Part shown: in pieces, positions 54,511-64,000 of the stretch
How positions within the stretch are numbered: position 1 is the stretch's first letter
Layout: each line of letters opens with the position of its first letter
The notes under the pieces: generated by a model
The model's database searches: none
The model's input: only the letters and a program-made list of their open reading frames with translations
What the model was told of the DNA's origin: nothing
Assembly: GCA_903837825.1 (NCBI GenBank)
Contig: CAILVZ010000042.1
Span: forward strand, 25,244 to 89,243
DNA length: 64,000 bases
Source: Akkermansiaceae bacterium
Lineage (GTDB): Bacteria > Verrucomicrobiota > Verrucomicrobiia > Verrucomicrobiales > Akkermansiaceae
Direction: 5' to 3'
Position numbers and translations under genes: made by a program

Positions 54511-56052
54511 TCAGTGTTTGAAGTGGCGGTGACCAGTGAAGATCATTGCCATTCCAGCCGCATCGGCTGCGGCGATGACTTCCTCGTCGCGCACCGAGCC
54601 GCCAGGCTGGATGCAAGCGGTCGCACCGGCATCGATCGCGGATTGGAGGCCATCGGCGAATGGGAACATCGCGTCGGAGGCAACAATACTCCCCTTGAGG
54701 CTCAATCCAGCTTCCTTTGCCTTCCAAATTGCAATCCGTGAGGAATCCACGCGGCTCATTTGTCCCGCCCCGATGCCCAAGGTGCGATCCGCTTGCGAAT
54801 AGACGATCGCATTGGATTTCACGTGTTTCACGATCCGCCAGCCAAATCGCATGGCACGCATTTCCTCTTCGGTCGGTGGGCGCTTGGTGACAACCTTGGA
54901 CTCAAGATTTTCGAGGCCGAGCGCGGTGTGGTCGCGATCCATGACCATGAGTCCTCCCGGGCAGGAACGAATCACGGGCGACATCTTTTCGGCAAGGTAT
55001 GCGTCGTTGATTTTCATCAATCGCAGGTTCTTTTTCTTCTGCAGCAGCGCGCGAGCGTCGCTCTCGAATTCCGGTGCGATGATGACGTCGGTGAAAATTT
55101 CAGAAATCACCCGGGCAAGCTCAAGGGTGAGCGGTCGGTTGCAAACGATCACCCCGCCAAATGGCGCCTGACGATCGGTTTCGAAGGCTTTCTGCCAAGC
55201 AACTCGGAGGTCCTCATCGTCTTGGCCAACTCCGCAAGGATTGGTGTGCTTCAAGATCGCCACCGTCGGCCGAGCGAAATCAAGGATGAGGTCTGAGGCA
55301 GCCTCAATGTCCAAGATGTTCGTGTAGCTGAGTTCCTTGCCCTGAACTTGGGTGAAAAAATCACGAAAATTTCCGTAGAGCGAGCACTTCTGGTGTGGAT
55401 TGTCGCCGTAGCGCAGCTCTTGCTCAAGCGGCAGGCTCAAGGTGAAGTTGGACCCCGTGCCCGTTCGGCATTGACCGAGGAAATTGGTGATCGCCGCATC
55501 GTATTGTGAGGTCCGAAGGAATACCTTCACCGCCAGCTGCTCACGGAATCCCTTGGTCGTGTCGCCCTTGTGGCTCTTCATCTCTTCGATCACCCGCGGA
55601 TAATCCGCAGGATCCACCACGACCGTCACGCTCGCATGGTTTTTCGCCGCACTGCGGAGCATCGATGGCCCGCCGATATCAATTTTCTCGATGGCCTCTT
55701 CCAAGGTCACATTCGGCTTGGCCACGGTCTCCTCAAATGGGTAAAGATTGACGACCACGAGGTCGATCGTAGGAATGTCATTCGCTTGGGCTTGCGCCTG
55801 GTGCTGGGGATCGTCGCGACGCTGCAACAAGCCGCCATGAACCTTCGGGTGCAGCGTCTTCAAACGACCATCAAACAACTCAGGCGCGCCCGTGAACTCC
55901 GACACGTCAATGACCGGCAGTCCAGCCTCGCGCAGGGTCACCGAGGTACCGCCGGTCGATAGCAGCTCGACTCCCATCGCGTGGAGCTCTTTGGCGAAGT
56001 CGGCCAAACCAGTTTTGTCAGAAACAGAAAGAAGAGCGCGGAGAATCGGCAT
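54511..56052 (-). CDS. purH: Bifunctional AICAR formyltransferase/IMP cyclohydrolase
   Basis: 513 residues from [16 protein letters not shown]. The IMP cyclohydrolase domain (about 1-195) has [24 protein letters not shown] and [15 protein letters not shown]. The formyltransferase domain has [39 protein letters not shown] and the ending [35 protein letters not shown]. It carries out the last two steps of IMP synthesis. mutS lies 90 bases downstream on the same strand. Confidence 0.97.
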   Translation of the reverse strand: MPILRALLSVSDKTGLADFAKELHAMGVELLSTGGTSVTLREAGLPVIDVSEFTGAPELFDGRLKTLHPKVHGGLLQRRDDPQHQAQAQANDIPTIDLVVVNLYPFEETVAKPNVTLEEAIEKIDIGGPSMLRSAAKNHASVTVVVDPADYPRVIEEMKSHKGDTTKGFREQLAVKVFLRTSQYDAAITNFLGQCRTGTGSNFTLSLPLEQELRYGDNPHQKCSLYGNFRDFFTQVQGKELSYTNILDIEAASDLILDFARPTVAILKHTNPCGVGQDDEDLRVAWQKAFETDRQAPFGGVIVCNRPLTLELARVISEIFTDVIIAPEFESDARALLQKKKNLRLMKINDAYLAEKMSPVIRSCPGGLMVMDRDHTALGLENLESKVVTKRPPTEEEMRAMRFGWRIVKHVKSNAIVYSQADRTLGIGAGQMSRVDSSRIAIWKAKEAGLSLKGSIVASDAMFPFADGLQSAIDAGATACIQPGGSVRDEEVIAAADAAGMAMIFTGHRHFKH

Positions 56053-56289
56053 GGGTGGTGTTTTAACGGTTAATCGCCAGTCAGACAACCTCCAACCAAC
56101 GGGGAATCCCGTAACGCTCAGGCCAGCGAAGGGCAAGCCCAATAGGGGAGGAAAAACGGCGAAATCGTGGCCCTTGTTCGCGACCGACCCCTAGAAAACC
56201 GCTAGACAGAAAGATTTCCGGTTGACCCACCGTTATCTCTCCTTTATTGATGTTGCGACTCATTCGCAACAAAGAGCATAATATTGAAC
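56053..56289. promoter_or_regulatory. Divergent promoter region of purH and the OMP/cytochrome pair
   Basis: About 240 bases between divergent starts. The AT-rich end next to 56290 (TTATCTCTCCTTTATTGATG...AATATTGAAC) probably holds the plus-strand promoter. No PurR-like operator or riboswitch recognised. Confidence 0.3.
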
Positions 56290-57072
56290 ATGAAAATAAC
56301 GAAAGGACCACAACTGACCCACGGATTTTTGAAATTGGCATCCTGCTTTTGGATAATTTCACTGGTTGCAACGCCAGCGAGCGCGAGCAGTCGGCGGTTT
56401 TGTTACAGCACCGAGACCACCACGATGCCCGCAGGCGCGATGGAATTGGAAACGTTCGTTACTTGGAAGACGAACCAAGCGGTCGAACCGGCTGATGAGC
56501 ATTTTGACATCCGCCATGAGTTCGAGTACGGGCTCACGGACCGATTGCAGCTGGCATTGTATTTTGCCAACTGGCAGATTGAAAATTCATCGGCAGGGGG
56601 GCGTAACACCGATTTCAAAAGCGTCGCTGCCGAGGTGATCTACAATCTTAGCGATCCCGGCACAGCCCCATTCGGGTCGGCGATCTATGGCGAGGTGAAG
56701 GGTGCTGAGGATTTCATCGAGATCGAGGCAAAGTTCCTGCTCCAGAAAAATCGCGGTGCTTGGAGTTTTGTATACAATGTTGGGGGTGAGGTGGAGTGGG
56801 AGGATGACGAGCAGGATCCGCAGGCTGAACTCATGCAGAGCGCAGGGGCGCTCTATCAGATTTCCCCATCTTGGTCTCTTGGTGCAGAGATCCTTCACGA
56901 GATCGCCATGCCAGATGCCAAGTCCGTTGGTGATAGCGGGGTCTATCTTGGTCCCAATGTGGCGTGGAGGAGCCGCGAGTTCGGGATCACGTTAGCGGGG
57001 CTCTGGCAAGCCACCTCCCTGGCAGATGCGCCAGACTTCCAACTGCGCACGATTTTCTCAATTGATTTCTAA
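56290..57072 (+). CDS. Outer-membrane beta-barrel protein
   Basis: 260 residues. The N-terminal signal peptide ends near TPASAS. The rest alternates polar and hydrophobic residues with aromatic girdles, as in porin-like barrels: FEYGLTDRLQLALYFANWQ, AIYGEVKGAEDFIEIEAKFLLQKN, ISPSWSLGAEILHEIA, and the terminal LRTIFSIDF ending in aromatic Phe, the outer-membrane sorting signature. Precedes a c-type cytochrome by 11 bases, so the two form one operon. May serve an extracellular or periplasmic redox process. Confidence 0.75.
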   Translation: MKITKGPQLTHGFLKLASCFWIISLVATPASASSRRFCYSTETTTMPAGAMELETFVTWKTNQAVEPADEHFDIRHEFEYGLTDRLQLALYFANWQIENSSAGGRNTDFKSVAAEVIYNLSDPGTAPFGSAIYGEVKGAEDFIEIEAKFLLQKNRGAWSFVYNVGGEVEWEDDEQDPQAELMQSAGALYQISPSWSLGAEILHEIAMPDAKSVGDSGVYLGPNVAWRSREFGITLAGLWQATSLADAPDFQLRTIFSIDF

Positions 57073-57083
57073 GCGTGAGCCTT

Positions 57084-57434
57084 ATGCCAAATTCATCGAT
57101 AGAAAAATCGGTTCGATGGGCGATACTTCTGGGCGCTTTTGTCCCAGCCTCATGCGGAGTCAGTTACCTTTCGCCACCAGTCAACCCACGGATGATCGAG
57201 CGATCACCTCATCCAAAGGGCGTGTTGGAGCGCGGATATGTGGTGCATCAGCAAAAGTGTGCCAAGTGTCATGGCCACGAGGATCCTGCAAACCATGATG
57301 TCGAGGAACTTACGGAAGATATCCTGCCGGCGATGGCGAGAAAATCGAAGCTCACCCTAGCAGATGAGCAAGCCGTGACGGCCTATCTACTCGCCGCACG
57401 TCAGGTACCGCGGCAAGATCAAGGCTCCCGATGA
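57084..57434 (+). CDS. Small monohaem c-type cytochrome lipoprotein
   Basis: 116 residues. Signal with likely lipobox (LLGAFVPASCG). One haem-binding CAKCH motif in YVVHQQKCAKCHGHEDPA, with Met in ILPAMARKS as possible axial ligand. The layout fits a one-haem class I cytochrome, anchored by lipid in the periplasm. Start at ATG 57084; the GTG at 57075 is an alternative. Co-transcribed with the beta-barrel gene. Confidence 0.8.
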   Translation: MPNSSIEKSVRWAILLGAFVPASCGVSYLSPPVNPRMIERSPHPKGVLERGYVVHQQKCAKCHGHEDPANHDVEELTEDILPAMARKSKLTLADEQAVTAYLLAARQVPRQDQGSR

Positions 57435-57537
57435 AAACGAGATCAGCGACATCGCCGCCCCTGAGCGAATGCCGGCCGCCCGATGGTTCTGAGCGGTTTA
57501 CGATTGCAGGGATGGCGGACTGAGGCAAGCCTCTGCC

Positions 57538-58515
57538 ATGCCGAGCCCGCTTCTCTGCCCAGAACCCAAAAGCCTCCTTGTGATCAAGCCCTCGTCACTT
57601 GGCGACATCGTCCATGGATTGCAAGTGATCCAGAAGGTCGCCCAGCATTTCCCGAATTGCCGGATCACGTGGGTGGCCCGGGACCGTTTCGCGCCGCTAG
57701 TGGAAGCCGCGCCGTTTGTCCACGAGGTGATCCATTTCAGACGCAAGGCGGGCATTCGTGGGATTTTGGAAGTGATGAAAACGCTGCGGGCAAAGCGCTT
57801 TGACGCCGTGTGGGACATGCAGGGCTTGCTCCGGTCCGGGCTGATGGCGGCGGCCGCGCGCTCATCCGTCAAATGGGGCCGCCACGACAGCCGCGAGGGT
57901 GCCAGACTTTTCTCACGCAAGGTTCAAATACCGCCGGGAAATGCCCCGCACCACGCCATCCCGCTGCTCTTGGAGTTCTCCCGCACCCTCGGCCTGAGTG
58001 GGGATGTTACCATTCCCTTGAAGCTCGATGCGGGGCCGACTTTCGGTTGGAAATCATTTTTTGACGGAGACCCCCTGAAGCGATTTGTGATTTTCACCGA
58101 TAGCCGTGGGGCAGAGAAAGAGTGGCCGAAGTTTGACCCACTTACCCGCCTCATTCTTGAGATGATCCCCGACAGTCGCGTCGCGTGGTGTGCAGGCAGC
58201 CCCACTGCCCCCGATTTCTCCGTGCCCGATGGCCGGTTCCTCAATCTCACCGGCTGCCCCTTTGGAGAAATGATCGAACTCGCCCGTCAACCGTCTGTCT
58301 TCATCGGCAATGACAGCGGCCCGATGCATCTCTCAGCGGCAGTTGGAAATCGAGTGCTCGCCATCTTCGGCCCCACCTCGCCTGACCGCTTCGGGCCATG
58401 GCCAACCGATTCTCCGAGAACCTCAGCGGTCGTGGCACCGGGAGGAGTGCTCGCCGATCTAACACCCGAAGTCGTCTTCCATGCGCTCCAAGGGTTGATC
58501 GCAAGACCATCCTGA
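57538..58515 (+). CDS. Glycosyltransferase family 9 (heptosyltransferase-like)
   Basis: 325 residues, GT-B fold. N-terminal motif LLVIKPSSLGDIVHGLQVIQKV and ITWVARDRFAPLVEAAPFVHEV are typical of ADP-heptose:LPS heptosyltransferases. The donor-binding half has the SVFIGNDSGPMHLSAAVGNRVLAIFGPTSPDRFGPW block. It probably adds heptose to the LPS core. No waa neighbours, so which heptosyl step (WaaC, WaaF, WaaQ) cannot be said. Confidence 0.87.
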   Translation: MPSPLLCPEPKSLLVIKPSSLGDIVHGLQVIQKVAQHFPNCRITWVARDRFAPLVEAAPFVHEVIHFRRKAGIRGILEVMKTLRAKRFDAVWDMQGLLRSGLMAAAARSSVKWGRHDSREGARLFSRKVQIPPGNAPHHAIPLLLEFSRTLGLSGDVTIPLKLDAGPTFGWKSFFDGDPLKRFVIFTDSRGAEKEWPKFDPLTRLILEMIPDSRVAWCAGSPTAPDFSVPDGRFLNLTGCPFGEMIELARQPSVFIGNDSGPMHLSAAVGNRVLAIFGPTSPDRFGPWPTDSPRTSAVVAPGGVLADLTPEVVFHALQGLIARPS

Positions 58516-58590
58516 TTTCTAACAAAATTTATGCGCGCATCGTTTACGCATACTCAAACAAAGGAATGAACCGATGAACCCGCAGCGGTG

Positions 58591-59094
58591 TTAGGGGTTC
58601 TGCTGGGGGAGCTTGGAAGGGCTCATGACATGATCTAACAGAAGGCATTGGATCGCGCAGTAAAATTTCGATCGCATGAAGGCGGTCCGCTTCACGGGAT
58701 CAACCCCCTCGAGGCTGATCGTTTCAGCCGGGCCAAAATGATACCTTTCTTCCAATGCGAGTCGTGCCTGATTGAGCGCGCTGTACCATGGAAACACATC
58801 ATCGCGGTTGATCCAAATCGGGCCAGGTCCACCGTCGGCAATGTGGATTGCCGACTCGATGGCCGCGCCGACTTGGGCGAGCTCGTCGTGAAAACCCTCG
58901 CGCAGATCGGGAACAATGTATTCCTCCCAGTCCTCGCCACCGACCTCTTCGCTGATGAGCGCACCCATCCGGCTGGCAAGGTCGTGGGTCGTGGCGTCAT
59001 TGGCATCGACAATGATCGAGCGGAGGACCCCCCAATCGTTGAAATTTTCCGTATCGATCCGAAGTCCACCTTCGAGTGTAGGCATGGCTTTCAT
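58591..59094 (-). CDS. DUF2017-family protein adjacent to ClpS
   Basis: 167 residues from MKAMPTLEGGLRIDTENFND (the next ATG at 59085 is an alternative). Helical, acidic, with RMGALISEEVGGEDWEEYIVPDLREGFHDELAQV and an ALNQARLALEERYHF segment. DUF2017 genes sit next to clpS in actinobacteria too, which suggests a role in ClpS-dependent N-end-rule degradation. Overlaps clpS by ATGA, so the two are translated together. Confidence 0.68.
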   Translation of the reverse strand: MKAMPTLEGGLRIDTENFNDWGVLRSIIVDANDATTHDLASRMGALISEEVGGEDWEEYIVPDLREGFHDELAQVGAAIESAIHIADGGPGPIWINRDDVFPWYSALNQARLALEERYHFGPAETISLEGVDPVKRTAFMRSKFYCAIQCLLLDHVMSPSKLPQQNP

Positions 59095-59372
59095 TGGGAT
59101 TTTTCGAGGTTGGTTTTCAACTGATGTCCTTGGAGCTGCTGGACGTAGAACTCGGCCTTCTCGCGCTCGCCGGTCCAAACGATCGAACGACCTTGGCGGT
59201 GCACTTGAATCATGAGGATGGAGGCCTTTTTTTCGTCATAGCCGAAAACTTTGGTTAGAACAAACGTGACATAGCCCATGAGATTGACGGGGTCGTCATT
59301 GACCACGACGTTCCATGGAACATCGAGCGAGGTGACTTCTTCAGTCCGGATGAGGGTGTCGGTATCAGACAT
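59091..59372 (-). CDS. clpS: ATP-dependent Clp protease adaptor ClpS
   Basis: 93 residues from MSDTDTLIRTEEV. Family motifs: WNVVVNDDPVNLMGYVTFVLTKVFGYDEKKASILM and VHRQGRSIVWTGEREKAEFYVQQLQ. ClpS brings N-degron substrates to ClpAP. The track's start at 59429 overlaps ispG; ATG 59372 is the usual start. Followed directly by the DUF2017 gene; ispG lies 10 bases upstream on the same strand, so the three may form one transcript. Confidence 0.95.
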   Translation of the reverse strand: MSDTDTLIRTEEVTSLDVPWNVVVNDDPVNLMGYVTFVLTKVFGYDEKKASILMIQVHRQGRSIVWTGEREKAEFYVQQLQGHQLKTNLEKSQ

Positions 59373-59382
59373 GGAGTTTGGT

Positions 59383-61194
<1,812 letters not shown>

Positions 61195-61295
61195 TTCTAC
61201 GGTCGGTATAACCGAGAATCCCGTGCGCCGCAACGATTGCGTTTCACCCGAGATTTCGCTCGCCCGCCGTGTGGCGGCGGGTGAAGACTTCGCGC

Positions 61296-61829
61296 ATGGT
61301 TCCGCGGGGTTCATCCAAGACTTCAGTGCAAGAACGGATTCACTTTGGCATTGGGAAATGCTCGCTCGGATGGGTGCTCGCGGCTTCGTCCGAAATCGGG
61401 GTCTGCGCGATTTTTTTCCATGACCGACCCAACCTGCTCGTCGCCGAATTGCAGAAAAAATTCCCCCACGCTCGGCTCGTCGCCGATGGCGAGGATCACT
61501 TGAGCCCGCTGACCGAGGTCACCCAATTTCTTGAATTGGGGACGGAGCGGCTCGACCTACCGCTTGACCTTGGGGGCACCGCCTTCCAGCAACGCGTCTG
61601 GCTGACACTCCGTGACATCCCTGCTGGATCCACCGCGAGCTACACGGATGTCGCGAAACGAATCGATTCTCCCCGTGCGATCCGCGCGGTCGCTGCAGCC
61701 TGCGCGGCGAACGCCATCGCGGTCGCGATTCCGTGCCATCGGGTGGTGGGTCGCGACGGCCGGCTTTCCGGATATCGCTGGGGGTTGGATCGCAAACGGT
61801 TTTTGTTAGAGCGCGAGGCTTCCGTCTGA
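61296..61829 (+). CDS. Methylated-DNA-protein cysteine methyltransferase
   Basis: About 177 residues. The alkyl-acceptor motif AIPCHRVVGRDGRLSGYRWGLDRKRFLLERE is intact, with the DNA-binding helix in FQQRVWLTLRDIPAGSTASYTDVAKRI. It transfers the methyl group from O6-methylguanine to its own cysteine. The start is uncertain: the region before IHFGIGKCSLGW lacks family character, and MVP at 61296 is a guess. In longer Ada proteins a regulator half precedes this domain; no such half is visible here. Confidence 0.87.
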   Translation: MVPRGSSKTSVQERIHFGIGKCSLGWVLAASSEIGVCAIFFHDRPNLLVAELQKKFPHARLVADGEDHLSPLTEVTQFLELGTERLDLPLDLGGTAFQQRVWLTLRDIPAGSTASYTDVAKRIDSPRAIRAVAAACAANAIAVAIPCHRVVGRDGRLSGYRWGLDRKRFLLEREASV

Positions 61830-61838
61830 TCCGCTTTT

Positions 61839-64000
61839 CTAACAGGACTCTGGCAAGACCGTCACGATGGTAGGAGCCACCGAAAAAACGCGTGATGCGG
61901 TTTTTCTCACCTGATCAGGCGTGAGGGCTTGATAGGCATCTGCCAAGCGCCGGAACTCGTCGGCTGGGTGACCGAACAAAAGATCCAGTGCCACGTGACG
62001 AGCGGTGGCTGCGATCGATTGTTGTTGGATCGCAAGTCCGCTGAGAACCGTGGAGCGCACGCGGTCAAATGCTTCATCTGGGATTCCGGCCTCGGCGATT
62101 TTCCCGATTTCCGCAAGCAGCTCGCGGCGAGCTAGATCCACCTGTTCTGGTGAGGTGGCCATGTAAAAGGTGAAAAGCCCGCTATCATAGCCGAGAAACT
62201 GCGTGGCTCCAACCTGATAGGCCAGACCGAGCTCCTCACGGATGCGGGTGAAAAGTGGGCCCGCCATGTCTGAGGCGTATTCTTGAATCATTGCCAACGC
62301 GTGGCGTTCCGCCCCACTCACCGTAGTGCCCGGAAATCCAATGGTAAGGACCGCCTGATTTTTTGGTAAATGATGCGTCACGGTTTGGCCGGTCGTTACG
62401 TGGCTCGCGGGGATGATCCATGGCCGACCTGCGGGAAGCTCCGAGAATTTTTCACGGATCGAGTCGAGGATCATCGCAGGATCAAAATCACCGGCGATGG
62501 CGAGCGTGATGTCTGCTGCATTGAAATGGTTCGAGTGATGGACGCTGAGTATCTCCTGGTCCAAAGCGGCCAAACTTTCTGGCGAACCTAGTGCATCGAG
62601 ACCGTACCCACCGCCGCCAAACACCGCTTGGCGCAAGGCACGGAACCCAGTGTGAAGGGGGTCCTGCAAGGCTTCTTCCAGTGCCGCAAGTTGGCTTGCT
62701 TTCTCGCGATGGATCGCCTCATTTGACAGCAAGGGCGACAAAATCACCTCCGCAAACACATCGAGGATCGGTGCGAAATCCGGCGCAAGTCCGCCTGCCT
62801 GGACCAGAAGCGCATTGTTCCCCGTGCTGGCGCTGATTGACGCGCCAAGCGACTCGAGGGTCACCGCGATCTCCTGCGCGGTGCGCGTGCGTGTGCCTTT
62901 GGACAAGGTCGAAGCGAGGAGCTGATTGAGTCCATTCGTTTCGAGAACCTCCGAGGGAAGCCCACCACGAACGGCGACTTGGAGATGCACCAGCGGCACC
63001 CTCTGGTCCGGGATGAGCGCGAGAATCAACCCGTTCGGTAGCCGATGGACCTGAATCTCTTCCCGAGCTCGCGCCGATTTGCCGACACGCGTAGGTGCAG
63101 CAGAATCTAATGGATCCAGAATGATCAGGCTGAGGCGCTCATCCGCAAGCGTGGCAGCAACGCGTCGGATATCCTCGACGGTGACGGCCTGGATCGCAGC
63201 GAGGTAACGACGTGTGAAATCGAGATCTCGTGCTTCGTGCCAATTCGACGCAAGGTCTGCCGCACGACCCGAGGCGGTGGTTAGACTGCGGAATTGGCTG
63301 GCAAAAACCTGCCGCTTTGCCTTGGCGAGGTCATCGCCCAACTCGCTAGCTGCCACGGCGGCGACCTCTGTTAGAATTGCGGCGATCAAGGCGTCGCGCT
63401 TCGCTGGATCCGCATCGGCCGAAGCCGCGAGAAGGCCTTCACGCCCTGGGCCCATCCACGAAAATGCCGAGATTTCGAGCGCCAGCTCCTGCTCCTCGCG
63501 CAGCCGACGGTGAAGCCGCGAGGCACGACCGCGGCCTAATATCCCAGCAAGCAAATCGAAGGCTGGAGCATCGGGATGATCGAGCGCCGGGGCCTTCCAG
63601 GCGACGGAGATCTTGCTGGTCGGGATGGCAAATGTCGCACTCGAACGCCGAGGGCCAATTTGCGGCGGATCTCTCAAAACCAGCGGCTCCCGACCGCCAC
63701 CGCGCAAGCAACACGCGGTCAACTCCTCGACCATCCCTCTGGCATCCTCAAGAGAAAAATCCCCAGAAATCACCATGTGGCAGCGATCAGGCGTGTACCT
63801 GTTCCGGTGATATTCGGTGAGATCTTCATGGCGGATCGCATCAAAAAGATGGCGATGTCCGATCACCGGATGGCGGCGCGGATCGTCCGTGAAAACCGTG
63901 GAAAATAACAGGCGAGACGCGACGTTGTCAGGGTCGTCGAGGCCCATGTCGATTTCCCGGCGGATGACGTCCTTTTCCTTTTCAAATTCAGATTCTGGGA
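61839..64000 (-). CDS. M16-family zinc protease (pitrilysin-like), 5' end beyond window
   Basis: More than 700 residues. The frame runs off the right edge, so the track's ATG at 63947 is internal. The edge sequence EKDVIRREIDMGLDDPDNVASRL contains the downstream glutamate ligand of the M16 active site; the HxxEH motif would lie outside the window. Repeated M16 halves are present, as in paired proteases: VRGGLPSEVLETNGLNQLLAST in the second half and RSTVLSGLAIQQQSIAATARHVALDLLFG near the C-terminus. Periplasmic peptide degradation is likely by family. Confidence 0.88.
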   Translation of the reverse strand, partial: PESEFEKEKDVIRREIDMGLDDPDNVASRLLFSTVFTDDPRRHPVIGHRHLFDAIRHEDLTEYHRNRYTPDRCHMVISGDFSLEDARGMVEELTACCLRGGGREPLVLRDPPQIGPRRSSATFAIPTSKISVAWKAPALDHPDAPAFDLLAGILGRGRASRLHRRLREEQELALEISAFSWMGPGREGLLAASADADPAKRDALIAAILTEVAAVAASELGDDLAKAKRQVFASQFRSLTTASGRAADLASNWHEARDLDFTRRYLAAIQAVTVEDIRRVAATLADERLSLIILDPLDSAAPTRVGKSARAREEIQVHRLPNGLILALIPDQRVPLVHLQVAVRGGLPSEVLETNGLNQLLASTLSKGTRTRTAQEIAVTLESLGASISASTGNNALLVQAGGLAPDFAPILDVFAEVILSPLLSNEAIHREKASQLAALEEALQDPLHTGFRALRQAVFGGGGYGLDALGSPESLAALDQEILSVHHSNHFNAADITLAIAGDFDPAMILDSIREKFSELPAGRPWIIPASHVTTGQTVTHHLPKNQAVLTIGFPGTTVSGAERHALAMIQEYASDMAGPLFTRIREELGLAYQVGATQFLGYDSGLFTFYMATSPEQVDLARRELLAEIGKIAEAGIPDEAFDRVRSTVLSGLAIQQQSIAATARHVALDLLFGHPADEFRRLADAYQALTPDQVRKTASRVFSVAPTIVTVLPESC

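Overview
The window looks like a chromosomal segment of a Verrucomicrobia-type bacterium, probably in or near Verrucomicrobiales. Supporting signs are a PEP-CTERM exported protein, a long (about 600-residue) IspG, DUF5069 and DUF2017 proteins, many exported proteases and adhesin-like domains, and high GC apart from one AT-richer island. I could not run searches, so the lineage is an inference. There are no rRNA genes, CRISPR arrays or recognisable transposases. One tRNA gene (Val, TAC) is present.

Layout. 1-3764: the end of an ABC-2-like permease, a Tat-exported M15/DUF882 peptidase and a large U32 protein. 3765-6184: an accessory island with a two-gene membrane/HEPN-like module, a small membrane gene flanked by two integron attC-like sites, and a small gene broken by one in-frame TAG. 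6289-9182: three exported proteins, two of them zinc metalloproteases. 9273-25302: mostly housekeeping on both strands (trmL, HAD phosphatase, NlpC/P60, rdgB, thioredoxin-like, a DUF455/ATP-grasp-like fusion, leuS, DUF5069, a lone nuoA, L31 type B, recQ, a zinc alcohol dehydrogenase, an ArsC/Spx protein, rlmB, a phosphoesterase). 25407-31005: tRNA-Val, a TAG-interrupted PEP-CTERM gene, accD, an EboD-like cyclase, a Nudix hydrolase, tcdA and L36 type B. 31222-35919: a 1565-residue subtilase. 36099-38993: a YraQ-type permease, a YcgQ/DUF1980 protein and a membrane protein, then recR.

39107-51654 holds an orphan NtrC-type sigma-54 activator whose phospho-acceptor Asp is replaced by Glu. It is followed by a TolC/OprM-like lipoprotein and, divergently, a tight run of GT2, GT4, an LPG-synthase/flippase-like membrane protein, an HlyD adaptor, a membrane protein and a GT39-like protein with a large extracytoplasmic N-terminal region. 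I read this as a glycoconjugate or glycolipid assembly and export locus. It contains an adaptor and an outer-membrane channel but no visible pump.

51656-64000: a small lipoprotein, mutS, purH, an outer-membrane protein plus c-type cytochrome pair, a GT9 heptosyltransferase-like gene, the clpS-DUF2017 pair beside ispG, an MGMT-type DNA repair protein, and an M16 protease that runs off the right edge.

The best candidates for something undescribed are the attC-like island at 4.3-6.2 kb, the pumpless glycan/efflux locus at 40.5-51.7 kb with its D-to-E regulator, the two genes interrupted by single amber codons, and the DUF455 fusion.
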